In this document: positions 1-10,700 of the stretch, piece by piece
Position numbering within the stretch: position 1 is the first letter of the stretch
Layout of the letters: the number at the start of each line of letters is the position of its first letter
DNA from: Ciona savignyi
Lineage: Eukaryota; Chordata; Ascidiacea; Phlebobranchia; Cionidae
Direction: 5' to 3'
DNA: 64,000 bases
Assembly: GCA_000149265.1 (NCBI GenBank)
Contig: CH002989.1
Location: 333,677-397,676, forward strand
Position numbers and translations under genes: made by a program
The notes under the pieces: model-generated
Seen by the model: the letters and a program-made list of their open reading frames with translations, nothing else
What the model was told of the DNA's origin: nothing
The model's database searches: none

Positions 1-1097
1 TTGAATGGCATGGGTCCACAAGAGTCAAATGCCTAGATGGGAATCCATGTTGTAACAGATGGTAAGCAAGTTGTGTGTAATAACTATACTTTTAGTTAAG
101 ACCCTTTAATTTGATATTATGAAACATATAACACTGATTATGTTTTTAAATTTCCAACTATCACCGTGGGTAGAAAATATTCTTAAGAGATAACATGGGA
201 TATTCATGTTAGGGTGATGTTATTACCTTGAGCCCATTGTCGGGTTGTCATGGCCATTACACTGTGTTTTACCAATGCAACACCTTTTTACCTTTTACCT
301 TTTTTTACTTTAATTGGATGTGTAATAGTTAAATAAAGCCCTTCCAGTGTTCATATTATAATACCCAAAATGCCTTTGTGTAAATGCAATGATACAGTAA
401 ATACCAGAGAAAATACAAACATGACCGCCATCATGGGTGTTTTAAGCTAGACATGTGCTTGGATCAGTCAAGAACTCGTGAGATATATATATATATATAT
501 ATAAAGAGGCAAAAAAAAATTATATGTTAGTATCTAATAACCACTTTGTTTAAATTAACCTGGACGCGTACAAGCCATCCATCCTTCACCAGGTACTTTA
601 CATTCGATGGTAGTGAGTGTAGGAATCCACAAACAATTGAGGGCTTGGTCTACATGGATGACGGAAATGTCACTATTAACATGCACAGACAGATGAGTGG
701 TTGGTAACATTTGTTTTTAATTTTCATTTAGGTTGGTGTTGTTATATGTTATATCATTTGTCTGTAAAATAGATTTGTTTCTTGGATACCAGGAAAATTC
801 GTGTTAAAGAAAAAAAAAAGTGTAAGTCGATTTGGTGCACAAGGTATCCATGCAATGATCATTGTAAAAAATAAAATACAGATTTTTATGCATAATCTTA
901 AACCTAGGTTCATTTATATAAAAAGAAAAAAATGTGTTTTCATTGCAGTTGTGGGTCTTTGTATGGGGCTTTCCAGTGGATTACACGACATTGGGTTTGC
1001 AATAGGTGATTGTGGTGGGGAGTATGTACGGGGGGTAACTCGGACCGGTTGGAACTCAGCATCCAGAATTATTATCCAGGAAATTTCAATCAATTGA
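1..1097 (+). CDS. CTHRC1-like: CTHRC1-like secreted glycoprotein, 3' part (last three exons)
   Basis: Collagen triple helix repeat containing 1 is a secreted modulator of matrix deposition and Wnt signalling; only its globular C-terminal domain is visible here. Exons: before 1 to 61 (phase 2), 593-699, 949-1097 with stop TGA. Phases fit without adjustment (TG|G, G|TT). The first exon encodes VKCLDGNPCCNRW, matching the family's Cys-Cys-x-Arg-Trp block, followed by YFTFDGSEC. The last exon gives VGLCMGLSSGLHDIGF and ends TGWNSASRIIIQE, the family's C-terminal signature. The collagen stretch and signal peptide lie outside the window. Poly(A) signals AATAAA at 1505-1510 and 1521-1526. Family assignment is from recalled sequence; which CTHRC1 paralogue this is cannot be told. 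Confidence 0.88.
481..503. repeat. AT microsatellite
   Basis: About ten TA units in the first visible intron of the CTHRC1-like gene. Confidence 0.9.
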
Positions 1098-1954
1098 GTT
1101 CGACCTTTTCGAAGTTGAATTGTTGCATTTTCTCCACAAAGAACTTATCACATCTGCAAAATTAACTCAATTTTCACAACAGCCGATTAAGTTGTCATTT
1201 ACTATTTCACTGCCTTGCAATTCACCTATTTAACTATTTTTAATGAATTAGTGATGATTAGGTTGAAGGAAATGATGAGATAATTAAGTTTGCAATTCAT
1301 AATGGAAAGTAATGTTTTATAGAGTTGGCCTGTATTTAAACTGCTTTGTGCTTTTAAAGAGGATTCATTATGTTGCTTTCCTTCCATCTATGGATAAAAT
1401 CCTAGATCAAGTATTTATTCAACATGCAATTTTTCTTTTTTACAATGTGTAACTGTTTTTAATGTGTCAGTAAATTATTTTCATTTCAAACTCCCATAGC
1501 TGTGAATAAAAGTTGTGAATAATAAACTTGTGTTGTATAGCATAGAAATAGCGGATAAAAATATAAATGAAGAGGACACGGATCTAATCAAACATGTTCA
1601 ATTAACCCATAATCAGTATTAAAATGAATCTCTTAGTATAACACTGCACACAATTATTTACTGCTATCAATAATTATTTCGTTTCACCTAGATAATATGC
1701 AAACTGTATCATTAGAATTTTGTAATTAAATATATAAAGATTATAACGTTTGTTTATGCAAGAAGAAACTGATGGGTTGCCCAGTTACCAATTCAAACCT
1801 AATATCCATGTTTTCTTAAAATAGTATTCACTTTGGTATGAAAAAACACAATATAAATAAAAAATTGAATTGTTTTAAATTATTGCGTGCTTTTAGGGGA
1901 TTTTTTATTTAGTAATTCTACTACAATAAAACGCCTAAAATTAAAGAATTTTTT
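1098..1954. other. 3' flank of the CTHRC1-like gene
   Basis: AT-rich, no credible exon. Contains the two AATAAA signals near 1505 and 1521, so the first ~430 bases are probably 3' UTR. Confidence 0.6.
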
Positions 1955-2095
1955 TATGCATAATCTTTAACCTTGGTTTATGTAAAAAAACAAATATGTT
2001 TTTATTTTTCTTGCATTTGTGGTTCTTTGTATCGGGCTGTGAATAGGTTACGACATATATGCGTATATTCTTGCGATTGATATGGGAGTTTCCCT
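1955..2095 (+). pseudogene. decayed copy of the CTHRC1-like last exon and its preceding intron
   Basis: From 1955 the sequence follows 890-1020: the intron end (taatctttaaccttggttta against taatcttaaacctaggttca), a degenerate acceptor, then ttgtggttctttgtatcggg against ttgtgggtctttgtatgggg, and further similarity through the exon's first 70 bases. The acceptor AG is lost (gcattt for gcag), the frame is broken and the copy fades after about 140 bases. It looks like a partial tandem duplication of the gene's 3' end. Confidence 0.7.
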
Positions 2096-2140
2096 GGCGT
2101 GATTTATTTACAATTTGTCACTGCATATCTAATATATTAG

Positions 2141-2183
2141 TTGCCACTTTTTACAGTTTAAAATTGCCACTTTTTACAGTTTA
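2141..2183. repeat. 20-bp direct duplication
   Basis: The unit ttgccactttttacagttta occurs at 2141-2160 and again at 2164-2183, identical, separated by three bases. Confidence 0.9.
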
Positions 2184-2602
2184 GCTAATTAGTTCGTTTT
2201 GTTCCTGTTGTTATGAGGAGTTAAAGCAGACTAATCAATGGTTTGGGTTCAGTTACGTGATGGGGGAAATGGTTCGTGGTGGGTGTTACAATTTTTATAT
2301 TTTAACGGATTTCCTGTGATATGTAGAATCCGTTTGTCCCTTTCTCATCTTATTTTATTCACCTACGACTTTTCTTACAAAATAAAGTAAAATATCCTTA
2401 CAATTCCCAAAATATAAGCTGTTATTAAAATAATCAGTGCCGAACATTCCCAAAACGGCCCCATGCTTATACTTTTGGGTATGTCGTGAATTTCCCCGTA
2501 GCAATTTATCCAGACCTTACCACTGTAAATCCAAACCATATCAGCTAACGCCACCAGAAAATTTAACCCGATTGAACATTTTCTACCAATAATTATATTA
2601 AC

Positions 2603-2709
2603 CGGAAATGTGACTGATCACTAGATTCGAATGATTAGGAAATGTGACTGATCACTAGCTTCGAATGAATAGAGAATGTGACTGATCATGGTGAAATCGA
2701 ATAAATAGG
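2603..2709. repeat. 35-bp tandem repeat, three copies
   Basis: Three consecutive units, each with the core aatgtgactgatca followed by a ttcgaatga-type segment. The third unit is more diverged. It lies within the left copy of the larger local duplication. Confidence 0.85.
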
Positions 2710-2984
2710 GATTTTCTGGAAACAGATTATGGAGAGGTGTGGGGTATACGCATCTTTTTCGTTCATATTTACATTTTGTGTAATTTTAGTAAAATCACTT
2801 TTGGTAAAAAACATATTTGGGCTGTATAAGTTATATGTTTCAACCAGAAACCCCATTTATCTCTTTGCGCAGCGGTTAAGCTAAATGCCTTTCAAGCCTA
2901 TTTAAAGAAAACAGCAGTTCATTTTGGAGTATTCATCGTGTATTTGGATGATTCTAATTCGGTTTCTACCGATCGCTAGGTAAT

Positions 2985-3425
2985 TTATTTTGACATCGAC
3001 GATTCACGTTCAATGTTGGCAATGATCTCATCTTCTTCCATTCCTGCAATAATAAGATATTCATGTTTTATCCCTTCAATTGAGAAACGTAGGTCGTTCG
3101 TTACAAACAATTTTCACATAACCTCGGCCTTGGCCTGGTTTCTGGAGATATTGCAGCGTGTATAACACTATGTTACGTTCAATTTAGTTACATTGCATGG
3201 CTTTCTATGTAGAAATTAATGTAAAACGCGTACCTTTTAAGATTGCATCTCTGAGTTGAATAATGCTGCAAAATACAATTGTTGAAATTAAGGGTAAGAC
3301 ATAAAAAAGGTTTTATTTTACTTTTGGTTCCACTTGCGCCATTTTCGTCCCCATAAAGCTTCACCTTGGTCGATGACTTGGAGCAAAAGAACAAGCAACA
3401 AAAGTACAGCAAGTTTACGATCCAT
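2985..3425 (-). CDS. candidate antimicrobial-type secreted peptide precursor (64 aa, 3 exons)
   Basis: Minus-strand model: exon 1 3425-3322, exon 2 3265-3234, exon 3 3043-2985. Donors gtaaaa and gtacgc, acceptors ttttgcag and attattgcag; phases 2 and 1 join cleanly. Residues 1-23 are a textbook signal peptide (MDRK, then a Leu/Val core, ending GEA). A basic, Trp-rich segment follows (LWGRKWRKWNQ), then a potentially amphipathic stretch (IIQLRDAILK), then an acidic tail with EEDE and two further Glu. Signal, cationic core and anionic tail is the layout of many tunicate and arthropod antimicrobial-peptide precursors; family membership is inference and I recognise no named orthologue. Without splicing, exon 1 alone would still give a 35-residue secreted basic peptide. 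A decayed second copy lies at 5295-5650. Confidence 0.6.
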
Positions 3426-3774
3426 CTTTGTTAATTTCTATATACTAGAATAATGAAATATGCTTTCGGCCCGACATAATATAGTCAGTTTGCCGGCGTT
3501 TTCTACTTACTTGAATCTCAGTTATGTGGAATCAATCATTCATTTCTTCCGGCAAAACATCCTCAGATAACTAGCCTGAAATTTCCATATACATGAAGCA
3601 GGGTGGTTGTCTTGCACGTACACTGAACAAGTATAATTCAACGCATTTACACAAATATATGAATACATTATGAAACTTTTCTGTGGTGCAAAGTGGCCTA
3701 ATAAAAAAGAGATTCTGATTTATAATCTAAAATTAACTTTTAAATTACTTATCTAAGCCTATTTTTAGCGGACT

Positions 3775-3852
3775 TGGGTTCAATATCGTTTTTGTATAGA
3801 AGTCAATATATGTATCGGTCTCGTTAACTATTTAGCCACACCACCGTACATG
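3775..3852 (-). repeat. tRNA-derived SINE, family 2, fragment
   Basis: Matches the family at 32158 and 38862: cgtttttgtatagaagtcaa, then tatgtatcggtctcgttaac, then a ccaccgtaca end. On the minus strand this reads as the 5' tRNA-like half with a degenerate A box. Confidence 0.55.
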
Positions 3853-4872
3853 ATTTAAACCTAATGCCGTGGTAAATTGGAAAATTTTGTCTAAAAATCT
3901 AGCTTAATCTATAGCGAGCGGTACATAGTAAACTTTTTATAACGATTCAACAAGTCACCGCAACACATACTTTTTTAAAATAAGCTCCGGAAAAAGTACA
4001 TTAAAATGCACAACTAATATACAGTGCTGCGAAACCTTAAAATGTTTAATTCAAATTTGCGTGTCCAACCTGCAGTTATATCGTATTATCTAATAAATAT
4101 GGTCATGATCATGATGACTCTTTTCATAAAAAGCCAGCGAACACACTTATAGTAGATTTTGATTTGAAATTAAGCTTTGTCACAGCCTAAACTAGCTGGT
4201 ATGCTTATCTAATTTTTGCAATTTTATAAAAGCTTGAAATCAGTATAGCTATTAGATGGGTACCGGTGTCACTAAAAAATATTGAAATTATGGCTGTTTT
4301 TAATGGAGGTTCTTTTTTATTTATAGCGAACACAGCAATCTAAACATTATTGGACTTATCTATGGTATTAGTAACGAAATTTTGAAAAATAAGACAATTA
4401 AATACCTAATCCTAAATCGAGCTTATATAAATATCAAAAATTTTAAACTATATGTGCCATAATCGCAAGTCCGTACATAAAAATGTTTCAGGAAGCAGTT
4501 CATAAACAGTACAAATGTAAATAAAACAAAATCGTATAACCATGAACGGAAGACCATCAAGATGGGCGATACGAGCTCAACAATTCCGTGTTAATGCCGC
4601 ATATACTGAAAGAAAGCTTGTGAAAATAATCAGCTTTGCTGACGCCGTTCTTTTCCACCGCTCTACTGACAGAACAGACACCGCATTCTTGCTTGAAGGA
4701 GATTCAAACAATACAGGAAATCAGAGGAAAATGCACGCGCGCACACCAAGCCTGATCCAATTTCCTTACTAGCAAGTAAATCGAGTCTTAACGCAAAACA
4801 CATGTAGATTTCGTGTATTTCTGATTTAAAATCTGAAATTAACTATTAAATTACTTATTTGGGCTTATTTTT

Positions 4873-4945
4873 ATCGAACTTAGGTTCAAACCTATGATGG
4901 GCTCTTCACTAAGATTGTTTTTGTATAGGAGTCGTTATATGTATC
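4873..4945 (-). repeat. tRNA-derived SINE, family 2, fragment
   Basis: Carries ttcaaacctatgatgggctc and tatatgtatcgg in the family order. The A-box end is missing where copy B of the local duplication begins. Confidence 0.5.
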
Positions 4946-4954
4946 GGAAATTCC

Positions 4955-6290
4955 CGACAGACCCAATAACCGGTTTGGTTGCGGTTACGTGATTGGGGAA
5001 ATGTCTCATGGTGGGTGTTGGGTATCCGAATTTCTATATTTTAACGCATTTCCTGTGATAACTTGCGACTGTAGAATCCCTAAACAACAAGTTAAGGCTA
5101 AGTTTTTGGTATATATACGCATCTTTTTTTCGCTAATAAGCATAAACCCCATTTATCTATGTGCGCACCGTTTAAGCAAAATGCCTTTCATGCCGATTTA
5201 ATGAAAAAACAGTAGTTCATTTTGAAGTATATATATATTTGTCGTTTATTTGGATGATTCTTATTCGGTTTCTACCGATCGCTAGGTAATTTATTCGAAC
5301 ATCGACGATTCACGCTCAATTCCATTCCTGCAAAAAGAAGATATTTATGTTTTATCCCTTTTATCACACAACCAATTTCCACATAACCTCCCGGCCACTG
5401 TCGTGATACTGGAGATATTGCAGCGTGTATAACACTATGTTAGGTTCAATTTAGTTACATTCCATGGCTTTCTATGAAGAAATGAATGTAAAACGCGTAT
5501 CTTTTAAGACCGCATCTCTGAGTTAAATAATGCTGCAAAATAAAATGGTTTAAATTAAGGGTAAGACATAAAAAGGTTTTACTTTTGGTTCCAATCGGTC
5601 CATCTATCCCATCCTGTGCCTAAAGCTTTCCCTTGGTCGATGACTTCAAGTACATGATTTAAACCTAATGCCGTGGAAAATTGGAAAATTGTCTAACCTG
5701 CAGTTATATCGTATTATGTAATAAATATGGTCATGATCATGATGACACTTTTCATAAAAGCCAGCCAACAGATATACTGGTTTCACTTAGTAGATCTTGA
5801 TTTGAAATTAAGCTTGGTCACTGCCAAAACTTGCTGCTAAGCTTCAAAACAACCAAACATTTTTGCAATTGTATAAACGCTCTGAAAATCAATATAGTTA
5901 TTAGATTGGTGCTACTAAAAAATGATGAACTTAAGGTTCTTTTGAATGGAAGTTCTTTTCCTATTCATAGCACACACAGCAATTTAAACATTATTGGATT
6001 TATCTATGGTATTGGTAATAAAAGTGGTTAAAAAATTAAATACAAACCCTAAATATACAAACCCTAATAAATGGTTCGAGAACAGCGATTCCAGTGTTAA
6101 TGCTGCATGGAATGATAGAAAGTTTGTGAAAATAGTCCAGCGCTCGGCTGACAGAACAGACACCAATTCCGGATTGAAGGAGATTCACACAACACAGGAA
6201 ACAGATGAAATAGACGCACGATCACGAGGTCTCAAGCAATTCCCTTGTCAAAAAGTCAATGAGTCTTAACGCAAACAACGTGTAGGTTTC
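4955..6290. repeat. local segmental duplication, copy B (internally deleted)
   Basis: Diverged second copy of 2230-4790, about 1.3 kb because of internal deletions; one of them joins 5650 directly to sequence equivalent to 3848 in copy A. Ends near 6290 with tgagtcttaacgcaaa, matching cgagtcttaacgcaaa near 4785. Confidence 0.78.
5295..5650 (-). pseudogene. decayed second copy of the secreted-peptide gene
   Basis: Exon 1 remnant 5650-5585 keeps the end of the signal peptide (VIDQGKA) and a Trp-containing segment ending in the same WNQK, with a 6-base in-frame length difference from copy A. The initiator and most of the signal peptide are deleted. The exon 2 equivalent keeps its ttttgcag acceptor but has an early in-frame stop, and its donor is gat instead of ggt. 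The exon 3 equivalent lost about 20 bases of the acidic tail. The core region differs more from copy A than the signal end does. Confidence 0.6.
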
Positions 6291-6370
6291 GTGTCTTAAA
6301 TTGAACGTAAAGGGCCTCATACACGAGGAAAACAACATTATTTTCGTTTTAAGTGCGCAACAGGATATAT

Positions 6371-6541
6371 CTGGGGTTCTAATGGGTTCTACCAAATTAA
6401 AGGAACATGTGAATCATACATAACACACTGCAATAGCTCCGGTAACCCGACGGTGGGCGCGACGTGATCTGACGATTGCCCGTGTGTTAACCCCCTTGGT
6501 TTTCCCGTTCGCAGGGATAAACATGATTATCCTATCCTAAC
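6371..6541 (+). repeat. tRNA-derived SINE, family 1, 3' part
   Basis: Family body: taatgggttctaccaaatta-type start, acacactgcaatagctccgg, cccgacggtgggcgcga, gattgcccgtgtgttaaccc and the gggataaacatg end. The tRNA-like head is absent. Confidence 0.75.
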
Positions 6542-6542
6542 A

Positions 6543-6677
6543 GAATACAAAGTTGCTAAACCATGCTGCAACGATGACGGTCGCTTTCTAGACGACGGCA
6601 CCACAGCCAACCGTGTAGTCTGCAGAGAACGCATGCTTATATTGTGCTATGTTGTAAAGAATTCCAACCCGATCTAA
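6543..6677 (+). other. GC-richer open segment, possible exon remnant
   Basis: Immediately after the SINE tail (tatcctaacag), an open frame of 45 codons to TAA encodes a Cys-containing stretch, KPCCNDDGRFLDDGTTANRV, then VVCRERM. Its base composition is clearly richer in G+C than its surroundings. It has no start codon of its own until residue ~32, and I recognise no family. It could be an orphan exon, an exon remnant or part of an unknown repeat. Confidence 0.25.
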
Positions 6678-7380
6678 AAAAAATCACCTCGTACCGTCAG
6701 CCGATCCTATAACTGACGGTCACTGCTAAAACAACTGAGTTATGAGTTCTATAACAGGTAATAGCTGTGTGGCATTAAGTTGGGGCTCCTTCACTCATAG
6801 GGAACCCTTTTCTTTTTCTTAAACAAAACACAATCTGTTTGGTATAGGCCTCCTCATATTGACGACAATCTTTTTTTTTAAAACAATACTCTCTTTTTAA
6901 ACTGTATAGCACCGTCTGCAGCCAAAATGATAAAAAAAATAACTTTTAGCATGTCAGTTTATTTATAGGTTTCCTTCGATTTTTGAGCCTTCGATAATTT
7001 TAACTTGCCAAAGTAATCCTACAAAATGTTAAATTAATTGCAGAAGTAAAACTTTCAATTTTATGAATAGTGATGAATTTTAATTTTATCCCTAATATTT
7101 CCAAGTAACCTGACGCTCAAGTAATACTTAAACACCTACAATTTTACAATTGTTTCAGGACATGTTTTAACTTGTTTTTATGTAAGTTTTTAATACAAAG
7201 CTTTCATACTCAAAGTACTTAAACACCTGTTCATACTTTAACTTGCAAATTAGCAATATGAAGATTGCAACCACAAAGTCAATTATATTTTTCAGCCATA
7301 ATTTACATGGATGATTGCACAAAATTGTAATAATAAACTCTTTGGTAGACGAAAGCACAACAAACAAAGAACTAATTAGT
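6678..7380. other. intergenic, nothing recognised
   Basis: AT-rich sequence with poly-A/T runs; no exon, RNA gene or repeat identified. Confidence 0.5.
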
Positions 7381-7675
7381 CGGGTGGATTAATGCGTTTT
7401 TTAGCCGAAAGAAAGGTTGCAGGTTTGAAACTGGTCACTAGTTAGTCGATTGTCTCCTTAAGCAAAGCACTTAACGGACGGTGCCTGAACCAGGCATATT
7501 AATGGGTTCTACAAAATTGAAGGAATGTATGTATCATACACAACATACTGCAATAGCTACGGTAACTCGACGATTGGTGCAAGGTGAACTGGCAATTGGG
7601 CGTGTATTAATCCCTTGGTTTTCCTATTCACAGGGACAAACATTTTAAATACCATCCTATCCTAAGAAGAGTTGT
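7381..7675 (+). repeat. tRNA-derived SINE, family 1, near full length
   Basis: Head with gaaaggttgcaggtttgaaa (degenerate B box), then gttagtcgattgtctcctta, the acttaacggacggtgcctga block, the acacaacatactgcaatagc block and the tail with gggacaaacat and atcctatccta. Confidence 0.78.
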
Positions 7676-7756
7676 ATCAAAGAGAAATAAATATACAAAG
7701 CGAAGTAACATATATGTGATGTTGTAAAAAGATTTATGAAAAAAGATAAAAGCGAG

Positions 7757-10700
7757 TTATTTGTTCAGAATTTCTTCACTTCCGAGCATTGCTTGTCTGC
7801 TTATCTCACCACACTTTAGGTTGGCAGGAACAGATATGTCTGCAAATTTTGATTTGTTTTGAAATGGATTAGTATGATATCTCCAGCTGTGGGAAAATAT
7901 ACCATAAACCATCAATAGAAGCCAAGATGTCAGATATAAATATATATAAATCGGTATGGTAAAAAATTGTGGTAGATATATTGATGCATGTTTTACTGCG
8001 ATTTTAACATTACACTTCACTAAAACTAGTGTGTATTGTTATGTTTGACTGGTGTAACATACCGGTATGTAATTGCATAAATAGTAATGGTAGATATATT
8101 ATTGCAAATCCAAATTAAAATCATTTACCAATGAGCAATATTTAACATTAATGGTCTTCTGGCCAAATAAGCTTATGCCTATGCTAATAGCTATTTTCTT
8201 TTGACTTAATTTTAAGTTACCCACCTAAACAGCTTACGTTTTCTGAAGGAAATACCACAAATCATACTTGGAACTAATTTTGCACATCATGTTTAACGCT
8301 GTATGCTAAGTTAAGCCATACAAATATTTAAACGGAGATAAGGAAATTGCACATTGACAGAATTAAATCTATTTTTAGATTAAGTGAAACCATGTGATGT
8401 ATATTTAGTCTGTTTACCATTAGTGTAGATGGTAAATTATTTACGATTTGATGTCACTTTTCGTTAATTTTAATTTATCAGAGTTGGCCATTTTATCCCA
8501 CATATATTGATTGGTTTACCCTAAATGAAATGCAGTACCTTTTATAGTACAATTGCAGTATTATATAAAAAGCACAAAATTTAAAATAATGTACTAACCT
8601 ATTAATTTGGGGTAGGCCAAATTCAGGTCTTTCATAAATTGCACAAACTTTTCCTTGCTAAGGGTCAATCGGGGATTTAATATTTTTTCTTCGGCAACCG
8701 TTGTTACAGAGAATCCTGCATAATAACTTTGCAATAATTCTACATACAAAATGAAATACTTAAATTTTAAAACTTAAGTGAATTAATATGCAGTTTGCGG
8801 ACTTTTTTGTAATATTTTCCGAAGCCATTAAACAACCATTTAAAAAAGCCAAACTGACAATTGTGTTATTCATTTTTTAAATAAAAGCCCCAAATTTATT
8901 AAAATATTCAAACACATTCTCACCCATATAATCGTGTCCTGGGTAAAGTTGGTAGTGTTCCGGCAGTGTAAAGATCTGATTATGGACAGAGTCGTAAAGT
9001 TTTTCAGAATTTCCTGGAACATTTAAGAAAGTGATCGCTATTTATGAACCTTATATTGACAATAATATTTAACCCTTCATTGTTTTTTTTTACTTTTTTC
9101 ATTTATTTAATTAGCATAGGATCCACAGTAGCATTGTAACAACGAATGTGGGCCTTAAAGCACCATTTACTACAAAAATCTGTGTTATAAATTTATGTTT
9201 ATCCCTGTGAATAGAACTCACCGTCGTTGGAGTTACCAGAGCTGTCACAGTGTGTTGTATATGATTTAAGGCATGTCTTAAATTTTAGTTCAACCTGTTA
9301 AACCACTGTGTTCAGGCAATGTCTGTTACACTGGGTGCCTTGCCCAAAGACATAACTTTAGCCACTTGTTTCAAACATCTGCAGACTACCAATACTATGA
9401 TTCAGCTAACTGTCAGGATACTACAATAAAGCTCAAGCTCAGTAATCAACTGTTTTTTTTTTAAACTTGTTGTTTTACCTTGTTGGAAATCAGTCCTTCC
9501 ACAAGCTCTAATAAGCAGAGTATCTCCGGTGAACGCCATAGCGTGGTCAGGTAGAACGTATGTCATGCAGCCTGCTGTGTGGCCTGGTGTGGCCCTGCAT
9601 TCTATAACCTAGGGGTGTATGTAAAGTTGCAGATGGGTGACACCAATGTGTTAAGGTATAATTATGTTTATATCCAGTGATAAAATGTGGTTGGTGTTAA
9701 AACATCAATATTCATTACATCACTGTATCACACAAAACATTGTGTGAAAGGAGATAATGCACTGTGTGACTGGGTTTAAACATTTGATATTTATGATTTA
9801 AATTTTGTATTGGTTAATTTAAATCCACATGAACGAGCTTGTTAACTGCAGTGTTAAGGGAATAACCAAGAAGGATGTAGTTGGTAGTTAGGGTAAAGAT
9901 CTAAAACAGCTTTTTATGAACTGATCTACTAGGTTGCACAGTGTCCAGTGATAACTGGAATTTCGCTACTAGCCAAGTTTTTTAAACCGGTTTTTACCTA
10001 CATTACCTGCTTCCCAAATTTCAATGTATCTCCATGCTCTACAAATTTGTCTGCCTTTGCACCAGAAACTTTAGAAATGACCGACTGGAAGTTCGGCAAT
10101 CTTTCCTTTAGTTTTCCAGTACCAGTGACATGATCAGCATGTACGTGCGTGTTTACTAAATGAATTAAATGATTTGCTTTAACCACTAAAGTTTTTCAAT
10201 TTTTTTTCTTCTTTTTATGTACCAGCTAATCTTTTTTAATGTGACCAATGAGTGAAAAATAAAAATAAATAATTAAGTGTAAAGAGTTATTCATGTTATT
10301 TTATTTTTTTACTAATATGGCTTATTTGAAATACGTAATTATTAGTGTTTAATTTTCTTTAGTCTTTTCTCTTATGTTTAGATTCCTTTCATTTTGGATA
10401 AACCACTACCAACAATAGTCTTAAAAGTCAAACAAATAGTGTCTAATCCAATAACATTAATTAACCATGTCAATTAAAGATACATATAGTATAAAAAAGC
10501 ACTTACATCCATACAGTAAATTTAAATCCATTTCTGTGGAATATTTGACATCTCTATCAACCTATGGCATATAAAATGTAAATTTTACATTAATTTATAT
10601 AATTAACAGGCTGCACAAAACTATACCAACACTGTAATGATGTTAAAATAGGAAGTTCCAACAAAATACACTTAAACATTGCAGTAGACTAATTACCACT

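Larger units (their letters stand above)
2230..4790. repeat. local segmental duplication, copy A
   Basis: Blocks at 2240-2310, 2885-3420 and 3845-4790 recur in the same order in copy B (about 4955-6290). Shared landmarks include a gtttctaccgatcgctagg block (2959 and 5270), the secreted-peptide gene, atggtcatgatcatgatgac (about 4100 and 5720), and a block around 4590-4790 matching 6090-6260. Copy A also carries material that B lacks, including the 5' half of peptide exon 1 and its promoter side. A plus-strand frame at 4542-4772 aligns with one at 5994-6269 but I recognise no domain in either. Confidence 0.8.

Noticed and set aside
3188-3412. 74-codon minus-strand frame starting MLYFCCLFFC
   Set aside because: Overlaps the secreted-peptide exons in another frame; the frame starting at 3425 has the better signal peptide and splice structure.
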